Source: an uncultured Porphyromonadaceae bacterium
GTDB taxonomy: Bacteria; Bacteroidota; Bacteroidia; Bacteroidales; Muribaculaceae
Direction: 5' to 3'
NCBI GenBank assembly: GCA_900541555.1
Contig: UQKE01000061.1
Location: 1-10,006 of the forward strand
Length of the DNA stretch: 10,006 nucleotides
Below are positions 6,312 to 10,006 of the stretch, piece after piece. Numbering within the stretch: position 1 is the first letter of the stretch; every line of letters begins with the position of its first letter. A program made the position numbers and the translations under genes. Under the pieces are notes generated by a model. The model was not told the origin of the DNA, did no database searches, and saw nothing but the letters and a program-made list of their open reading frames with translations.

Positions 6312-7184
6312 TCAACCCAAAATAGCTGCCCCCAGCAGCAGGAACGTGTAGAGCAACATATTGCGAGCTGTCGCGCCGAGCAACGGATTGAGAGCCGAGC
6401 CGCTCCGTTTCCGCATTTTAGCCCATACGCCAACATGCAGGCAAAGATAGACTGCCGGCACAATGCCCCACCACCATCTTGCCGCCCACAAATCGAACGT
6501 CAGCGCCACGCCGACAAAGCCAAACAGCAAATAAGCCCATGCGGCAACCGGCCGGCCGAAACGCACCACAGTCGTGCGTTTGCCCGCTTGACGGTCGTCG
6601 TCGACATCACGATAATTATTCACCACCAACACATTCACGCCAAGCAACCCGATGGCTATCGAACCGCGAACCACATCGGCCGACACATATCCCGTCTGCA
6701 AATAAAAGGTGAGACAAACCGGCACAAGCCCGAAAAACACCAACACCGCCACGTCGCCCAATCCAATGCGCGAAAGCGGATAAGGGCCGGCGCTGTATGC
6801 CAAAGCAAAAACGGCTATCAACGCGCCCACGGGAATCAATTTCCATCCGCCGAAAGGAATCAGCCCGCAACCCACGGCGCAAGCAGCCGCCAACACCAAT
6901 ACAACGGCCTTCTTCATGGCATCCGGCGATATGTCGCCTTCCGTCACGCCACGGCGAAAACCGGCACGGCCTTTTTTGTCTAATCCGTTTTTGAAATCGA
7001 AATATTCATTGGCAAAATTGGAAGCAATTTGCGCCAATACGGCAAAAACCAAGCAAAGAACAGCCGGAACCCATCGGAAACTTTCGTGAGCACAAGCATA
7101 TCCGCAAGCAACAACAACGCCCGACGTTGACACCGGAAGCGTGCGCAAACGCATCGATTCGACCCAACACTTTACCTTCGCCAT
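6312..7184 (-). CDS. menA: 1,4-dihydroxy-2-naphthoate polyprenyltransferase
   Basis: Membrane enzyme of the UbiA superfamily that attaches the polyprenyl tail to 1,4-dihydroxy-2-naphthoate, giving demethylmenaquinone. 290 residues with about eight or nine hydrophobic segments. The N-terminal SMRLRTLPVS at 10-19 is typical of MenA. Both prenyl-diphosphate motifs are visible: NEYFDFKNGLD at 59-69 (Asp63, Asp69) and NNYRDVDDDRQAGKRT at 189-204 (Asp193, Asp197), each on a cytoplasmic loop. UbiA relatives with other substrates are possible, but the RLRTLPVS and QAGKRT signatures favour MenA. It is the last gene of the ribE-nitroreductase-menA operon, starting 3 bases after the nitroreductase stop. 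No terminator is seen before the convergent topA end. Confidence 0.93.
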   Translation of the reverse strand: MAKVKCWVESMRLRTLPVSTSGVVVACGYACAHESFRWVPAVLCLVFAVLAQIASNFANEYFDFKNGLDKKGRAGFRRGVTEGDISPDAMKKAVVLVLAAACAVGCGLIPFGGWKLIPVGALIAVFALAYSAGPYPLSRIGLGDVAVLVFFGLVPVCLTFYLQTGYVSADVVRGSIAIGLLGVNVLVVNNYRDVDDDRQAGKRTTVVRFGRPVAAWAYLLFGFVGVALTFDLWAARWWWGIVPAVYLCLHVGVWAKMRKRSGSALNPLLGATARNMLLYTFLLLGAAILG

Positions 7185-7187
7185 GCC

Positions 7188-7733
7188 TCAATATTCATTA
7201 TAACTTGCCACTTCCTCCACAGGACGACGCTGCTTGTCGCGCAAAGGCTGTTTCGAATAGCCCAACGCGACAGCAAGCAACACCCTTTTCCGGCTCGGAA
7301 TGCCAAGCAAGCGTTTCAATGCTTTTTCGTCGAACCATCCCATGATGCAGCTTCCCAACCCTTCTGCCGTCGCGGCAAGCGTCAAGTAGGAAGCGGCAAT
7401 GCCGCAATCGATAAGGGGGAAATGCTTGTTCTTTATCCACCCGCCAAGACGCGCCGAAAAATTCGGCGATTCTTGCACGATGAGAATAAAGCAAGGCGCG
7501 CTCGCGGCAAATTGATTCATCCCAAGCGACATCATGGCTTTTGCCACATCGCCGCGAATCGCAGGATCGTCGACCACTACAAAATGCCACGGCTGCGAAT
7601 TGCAAGCCGACGGCGCAAGCCTGCCTGCTTCGAGAATACGGCCAATTTTTTCCTTCTCGACTGCTCGGCCGGCATCATAATCCCTATCGCTTTGACGACG
7701 AGCCACAAGCTCGTGGAATGCTGCTCCGTCCAT
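7188..7733 (-). CDS. Nitroreductase-family FMN oxidoreductase
   Basis: 181 residues of the nitroreductase fold, which binds FMN and usually works as a homodimer with NAD(P)H. The N-terminal phosphate-binding stretch ARRQSDRDYD at 11-20 replaces the more common RRSxR form. APSACNSQPWHFVVVDD at 40-56 is the classic FMN-site motif. The segment around 107-132 (LIDCGIAASYLTLAATAEGLGSC) forms the core helix and the following turn, and the C-terminal RRPVEEV at 169-175 is also typical. The substrate cannot be told from sequence: quinones, nitroaromatics or flavins are all possible. It lies 4 bases after ribE and 3 bases before menA, so it is surely cotranscribed with them; this fits an FMN enzyme near flavin or quinone metabolism but does not identify its job. 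Confidence 0.9.
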   Translation of the reverse strand: MDGAAFHELVARRQSDRDYDAGRAVEKEKIGRILEAGRLAPSACNSQPWHFVVVDDPAIRGDVAKAMMSLGMNQFAASAPCFILIVQESPNFSARLGGWIKNKHFPLIDCGIAASYLTLAATAEGLGSCIMGWFDEKALKRLLGIPSRKRVLLAVALGYSKQPLRDKQRRPVEEVASYNEY

Positions 7734-7737
7734 AAGC

Positions 7738-8349
7738 CTACTCCCTTGTAAATTCCATCAACCGGCTGATGTATTTGCCAATAATGTCAAATTCGATGTT
7801 GACCACCGTGCCTTTGCGAATCTGTTTGAAGTTCGTATGTTCGAAAGTGTATGGAATAATGGCCACTTCAAAACTGTCGCGCTGCGAATTGCACACCGTC
7901 AGGCTCACGCCATTCACCGTCACCGATCCTTTTTCCACCGTGACATAGCCCTTGCGCTCCATTTCCGGATTGCAATCGTATGCAAACTTATAATACCGGC
8001 TGCCGTCCATTTCCCTCACGTCGGCACACATAGCCGTCTGGTCTACATGCCCTTGTACGATATGCCCGTCCAAACGGCCATTCATGGGCATGCTGCGTTC
8101 GAGGTTGACCAAATCGCCCACTTTCAACAGCCCAAGATTACTGCGATCGAGCGTTTCTTGAATGGCCGTCACCGTAAATGTCCCGTCGCCGGGCAAGTCG
8201 ACCACCGTCAAGCAAACGCCATTATGTGCCACCGATTGGTCGATCTTCAATTCGTCGGCAAAATCGCATTTCATCGTGATATGCAAATTGCCATTTTCTT
8301 TACGCAATGCCGCAACGACAGCGGCAGTCTCAACTATTCCGGAAAACAT
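7738..8349 (-). CDS. ribE: Riboflavin synthase, alpha subunit
   Basis: Catalyses the dismutation of two 6,7-dimethyl-8-ribityllumazine molecules into riboflavin and a pyrimidinedione, the last step of riboflavin synthesis. 203 residues built of two lumazine-binding repeats, at about 1-88 and 97-190. Seen motifs are MFSGIVE at the N-terminus, HNGVCLTV at 42-49 and its partner VNGVSLTV at 145-152, GHIVQGHVDQT at 95-105, IPYTFEHTN at 165-173 and FDIIGKY at 187-193. The MFSGIVE start fixes the initiation codon. It is the first gene of the operon; a -7 box lies about 20 bases upstream. No FMN riboswitch is visible in the short leader. The symbol follows Bacillus usage (ribC in E. coli). Confidence 0.97.
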   Translation of the reverse strand: MFSGIVETAAVVAALRKENGNLHITMKCDFADELKIDQSVAHNGVCLTVVDLPGDGTFTVTAIQETLDRSNLGLLKVGDLVNLERSMPMNGRLDGHIVQGHVDQTAMCADVREMDGSRYYKFAYDCNPEMERKGYVTVEKGSVTVNGVSLTVCNSQRDSFEVAIIPYTFEHTNFKQIRKGTVVNIEFDIIGKYISRLMEFTRE

Positions 8350-8368
8350 ACTACCCTTTTTTTAAGAA

Positions 8369-8376
8369 CAAAGATA
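8369..8376 (-). promoter_or_regulatory. Promoter -7 box of the ribE operon
   Basis: On the minus strand the sequence reads TATCTTTG, an exact TAnnTTTG, about 20 bases before the ribE ATG. No clear -33 TTG is present at the usual spacing. The box is the left end of the near-palindrome 8369-8442. Confidence 0.55.
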
Positions 8377-8442
8377 ATGCAAATTGAGTGTAGAAGTTTC
8401 GAACTTGTTCGAAAACTTCTGCCGAAATGCAGCTTATCTTTT
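8369..8442. repeat. 74-base near-palindrome with outward -7 boxes
   Basis: The ends AAAGATAA (8370-8377) and TTATCTTT (8434-8441) are inverted repeats, followed inward by TGC and GCA. At the centre a 12-base arm pairs with a 13-base arm (8393-8419, one bulged base). Read outward, the left end is the ribE -7 box TATCTTTG and the right end is TATCTTTT on the plus strand, one base from consensus. The string AGATAATGCAAATTG at 8372-8386 recurs at 2924-2938. It may be a small mobile or promoter-carrying repeat. Confidence 0.65.
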
Positions 8443-8508
8443 CAAAAGGCAGCGAAAGCCGAGCGCAGAACAATCAAACTCGCTTGGTTTTGTTTTTCCG
8501 AGATGCAT

Positions 8509-8570
8509 GCAATGTCCTCCTCTGCCGCACGATAGCGCGGATAGGGGAGATGCCGCAGGCAGAGGGGTTT
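8509..8570 (-). repeat. Structured repeat core, copy C (inverted)
   Basis: Reverse complement of the core of copies A and B. It carries the tail CAGAGGAGGACATTGC (identical to copy B, read from 8524 to 8509), a hairpin CCGCGC-TATC-GTGCGG with one G-U pair, a small GCC-TGC-GGC hairpin, and a closing stem CCTCTGCC (8519-8526) with GGCAGAGG (8558-8565). The outer terminal repeats of the full-length copies are absent. Confidence 0.75.
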
Positions 8571-8607
8571 TACGGTTGCATTCCATTTCTGCTTGCAAAA
8601 CTGCCAT

Positions 8608-8625
8608 AAGCCGCTTTGCGGCTGT
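8608..8625. repeat. Short GC-rich palindrome, copy 2
   Basis: AGCCGC-TTT-GCGGCT (8609-8623) within an 18-base string that is the reverse complement of 12-29. It lies between the two inverted core copies C and D. Confidence 0.65.
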
Positions 8626-8634
8626 TTGACTAAA

Positions 8635-8702
8635 CCCTTTCGGTCCTTCGGACATGCCCACTATATAGCCGCCGCAAGCGGCGACACAGAGGATGACATT
8701 GC
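8635..8702 (+). repeat. Structured repeat core, copy D (diverged)
   Basis: Same orientation and layout as copies A and B but more diverged. CCCTTT opens the closing stem, hairpin 1 is GTCC-TTC-GGAC (8643-8653), hairpin 2 is CGCCG-CAAG-CGGCG (8670-8683), and the tail is CAGAGGATGACATTGC (8687-8702), one base from copies B and C. The terminal repeats are absent. With copy C it forms an inverted pair about 65 bases apart. Confidence 0.6.
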
Positions 8703-8737
8703 AGCGTCTACCGCTGTGGAAAAAGAATGGCAAAGGC

Positions 8738-8770
8738 GGAAAGGCTGCCGGTCGAAACCGCCGCCTTCCC
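8738..8770 (-). terminator. Weak terminator candidate after the barrel protein gene
   Basis: On the minus strand an 8-bp outer stem (8770-8763 with 8745-8738, one G-U pair) and an inner CGGT-TTCG-ACCG hairpin make a stable fold. No T run follows directly; the first one (five T) is about 13 bases on. It may be a poor intrinsic terminator or only a 3' stabilising hairpin. Confidence 0.35.
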
Positions 8771-8802
8771 GCTTTATGCCCCTTGCGCGCCTTTCCCGAC
8801 GC

Positions 8803-9438
8803 TTAGAAATTGTAGCCGATGCCAACACTGACGACTTTGCTTTCACGATCGCTGTATTCCCCCCTTTCGGGCCTGACCTTGAGCAAGCCCAAATCGAACG
8901 ACGCGCCGACCGTCAGCCGCCAAACGTTCAGCCCCAGCCCGAACCGCCAACGCAACGACGACTTGTTGTATTGGTCCATATAATGGGAAACAGCAGATGA
9001 CGGCTTGCCGGCAAATTGATATTCGTATGTCTCATGCTGATCGATGGCGACGGAATAGTATGGTCCTGTGAGCAAATCCACGCTCAATTGTCCTGCCGGA
9101 ATGCGGTAGCCGGCAAATACGGCGAACCCCATGCCCGTTTCCGATGCATGGTGGTCGATCGTTTCCGGGGAGGGACCTCCATCCCAGTATTCTGATTCCG
9201 TGCTATGGCTTTCGTAATAAACGCTTATTTGGGGCTTGACGAAAAACCCCTTTGCAAGGAATGCCGTATAACTGCCGCTGACCGTTGTCCCTTTGAAACC
9301 ATTGAATACTGTTTCATATTTGTCGCACAAGGCAAAATTGCCCTCCACTCCGACTGAAAAGCCGTTCCGCCACGGCTCGCGTGCCGCCGCCTGCAAAGCC
9401 AGCAAGCCTATCGCGGCAATCAATATGATTCGTCTCAT
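8803..9438 (-). CDS. Small outer-membrane beta-barrel protein
   Basis: 211 residues. A signal peptide (MRRIILIAAIGLLALQAAA, cleavage near residue 19) leads to the periplasm. The mature part shows alternating hydrophobic strands rich in Gly, Tyr and Phe at about 25-35, 53-62, 65-77, 102-111, 116-131, 164-171, 174-185 and 202-211, which fits an eight-strand barrel. The last residues SVGIGYNF end in Phe, the usual C-terminal signature for outer-membrane insertion. It resembles the porin-like OMP_b-brl families of Bacteroidota, whose ligands are mostly unknown. It stands alone on the minus strand, divergent from the regulator gene. A possible -7 box CAATTTTG (9476-9469, one mismatch) is weak. Confidence 0.8.
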   Translation of the reverse strand: MRRIILIAAIGLLALQAAAREPWRNGFSVGVEGNFALCDKYETVFNGFKGTTVSGSYTAFLAKGFFVKPQISVYYESHSTESEYWDGGPSPETIDHHASETGMGFAVFAGYRIPAGQLSVDLLTGPYYSVAIDQHETYEYQFAGKPSSAVSHYMDQYNKSSLRWRFGLGLNVWRLTVGASFDLGLLKVRPERGEYSDRESKVVSVGIGYNF

Positions 9439-9564
9439 TTAGGTTTATGTTTGGTTTGTTATTAAACGCAAAATTGACATCAATACTGCGTATGCCATGC
9501 GAAAAAACAAACGCCAAAATCATCCTTTGCAACAACAAAAAAACGCGAAGACGGATTTTTTTGC

Positions 9565-9592
9565 ACACATTCGACGAAAATGTGTTGCACAC
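9565..9592. promoter_or_regulatory. Inverted and direct repeats in the divergent gap
   Basis: ACACATT (9565-9571) and AATGTGT (9579-9585) form a 7-bp inverted repeat with a 7-base spacer. TTGCACAC occurs as a direct repeat at 9561-9568 and 9585-9592, 24 bases apart. The position between two divergent genes suggests a binding site, but chance is possible. Confidence 0.25.
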
Positions 9593-9638
9593 AGAGTGCA
9601 TAAGTGTGTAATTCTCAATACATTATATATAAAAAATA

Positions 9639-9665
9639 TTAAAATCCGAAAGATGTGGATTTTAA
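9639..9665. promoter_or_regulatory. Inverted repeat upstream of the regulator gene
   Basis: TTAAAATCC and GGATTTTAA are perfect 9-base arms with a 9-base spacer. The site ends 5 bases before the -7 box of the regulator gene, so it covers the -33 region; an autoregulatory operator is plausible. Confidence 0.4.
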
Positions 9666-9670
9666 ATTTC

Positions 9671-9678
9671 TACCTTTG
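9671..9678 (+). promoter_or_regulatory. Promoter -7 box of the HTH regulator gene
   Basis: TACCTTTG is an exact TAnnTTTG box, 39 bases before the ATG at 9718, preceded by a very AT-rich stretch (9620-9670). No clear -33 TTG is present at the usual spacing. Confidence 0.55.
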
Positions 9679-9717
9679 CCATGTCGGTGCGGCCGACAAC
9701 AACAAATAGGTTCAACA

Positions 9718-10006
9718 ATGGGTAACATAGAAGAAGTGGCAAACCGGCTGAAAGGTTTGCGAGAAGCATTAGGGCTATCGGTAGAGGAGCTTTGTTCCGC
9801 CTGCAACATCGATCCGGACACGTACCGGAAGTATGAAGCCGGAACGCTCGACATCACTGTCAATGCATCCGTTCGGATTGCAAAAGCATGCGGAGTGGAC
9901 ATCACCACGCTATTATTTGGCGAAGAGCCTAAAATGAAAAACTATTTCGTGACCCTAAAATCCGCAACTATCATCCAATACACGATTAAGGGTAGATTTA
10001 TGAGTC
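9718..10006 (+). CDS. XRE-family HTH regulator, probably HTH-cupin (partial)
   Basis: The frame stays open from ATG 9718 to the window edge: 96 codons and one base. Residues about 7-68 form an XRE/Cro-type helix-turn-helix: RLKGLREALGLSVEELCSAC, then NIDPDTYRKYEAG with the recognition helix, then the RIAKACGVDITTLLFG helices. From residue 72 a new segment starts (MKNYFVTLKS and onward), which resembles the opening of the cupin domain of HTH-cupin regulators, but too little is present to be sure. In Bacteroidota such regulators often precede an AMP-forming acyl-CoA ligase gene, so one may follow outside the window. No Shine-Dalgarno is seen; the start is supported by the -7 box at 9671 and by a normal HTH N-terminus. 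Confidence 0.8.
   Translation, partial: MGNIEEVANRLKGLREALGLSVEELCSACNIDPDTYRKYEAGTLDITVNASVRIAKACGVDITTLLFGEEPKMKNYFVTLKSATIIQYTIKGRFMS

Larger units (their letters stand above)
8350..8802. other. 453-base hairpin-rich gap
   Basis: No gene is supported between ribE and the outer-membrane protein gene. From left to right it holds a 74-base near-palindrome with the ribE promoter (8369-8442), a module shared with the 2435-3013 gap (8491-8508), inverted core copy C (8509-8570), the GC palindrome (8608-8625), core copy D (8635-8702) and a hairpin with a UUCG loop (8738-8770). The short open frames here do not resemble proteins. Confidence 0.7.

Noticed and set aside
8350..8400. FMN riboswitch upstream of ribE
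   Set aside because: The leader after the -7 box is only about 15 bases and none of the conserved RFN-element strings are seen.
9497..9709. 70-codon plus-strand frame before the regulator gene
   Set aside because: It is AT-rich, covers the promoter region and operators of the regulator gene and has no recognisable feature.

Overview
The window looks like a chromosomal segment of a Bacteroidales (Bacteroidota) bacterium of about 50% GC; I cannot fix the family or genus. Three things point there. The protein families are typical of the group: a T9SS Plug/DUF5103 protein, a DUF3298 lipoprotein and a topoisomerase I without zinc fingers. The promoters fit the Bacteroidota form, with a -7 box TAnnTTTG and a -33 TTTG/TTG about 20 bases upstream. 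Start codons lack clear Shine-Dalgarno sequences.

Layout. Positions 1-342 hold repeats only. A tRNA-Arg(CCG) gene lies on the minus strand at 343-414, with its own promoter and terminator. Diverging from it are ung (uracil-DNA glycosylase) and, 21 bases further on, the gene for a T9SS Plug-family protein. A 579-base gap (2435-3013) contains a candidate small RNA with promoter and intrinsic terminator, plus a repeat element. Next come a DUF3298 lipoprotein gene with a strong terminator, and topA, whose promoter is interlocked with that terminator. topA converges, with a 3-base gap, on a minus-strand operon transcribed ribE, nitroreductase, menA (riboflavin synthase, FMN oxidoreductase, menaquinone prenyltransferase). 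A 453-base hairpin-rich gap (8350-8802) separates ribE from a minus-strand gene for a small outer-membrane beta-barrel protein. A divergent HTH (probably HTH-cupin) regulator runs off the right end.

Most genes are housekeeping: DNA repair, supercoiling, flavin and quinone synthesis, envelope proteins. The novelty is in the gaps. Four copies of a structured element (64-231, 2702-2863, 8509-8570 inverted, 8635-8702) share a near-identical 16-base tail. They differ in the stems of two internal hairpins while keeping them paired, as expected if the fold is under selection. Two copies are full length with terminal inverted repeats and two are cores facing each other. A separate 74-base near-palindrome at the ribE promoter carries outward-facing -7 boxes at both ends. 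I see no CRISPR array, transposase, phage gene or defence cluster.
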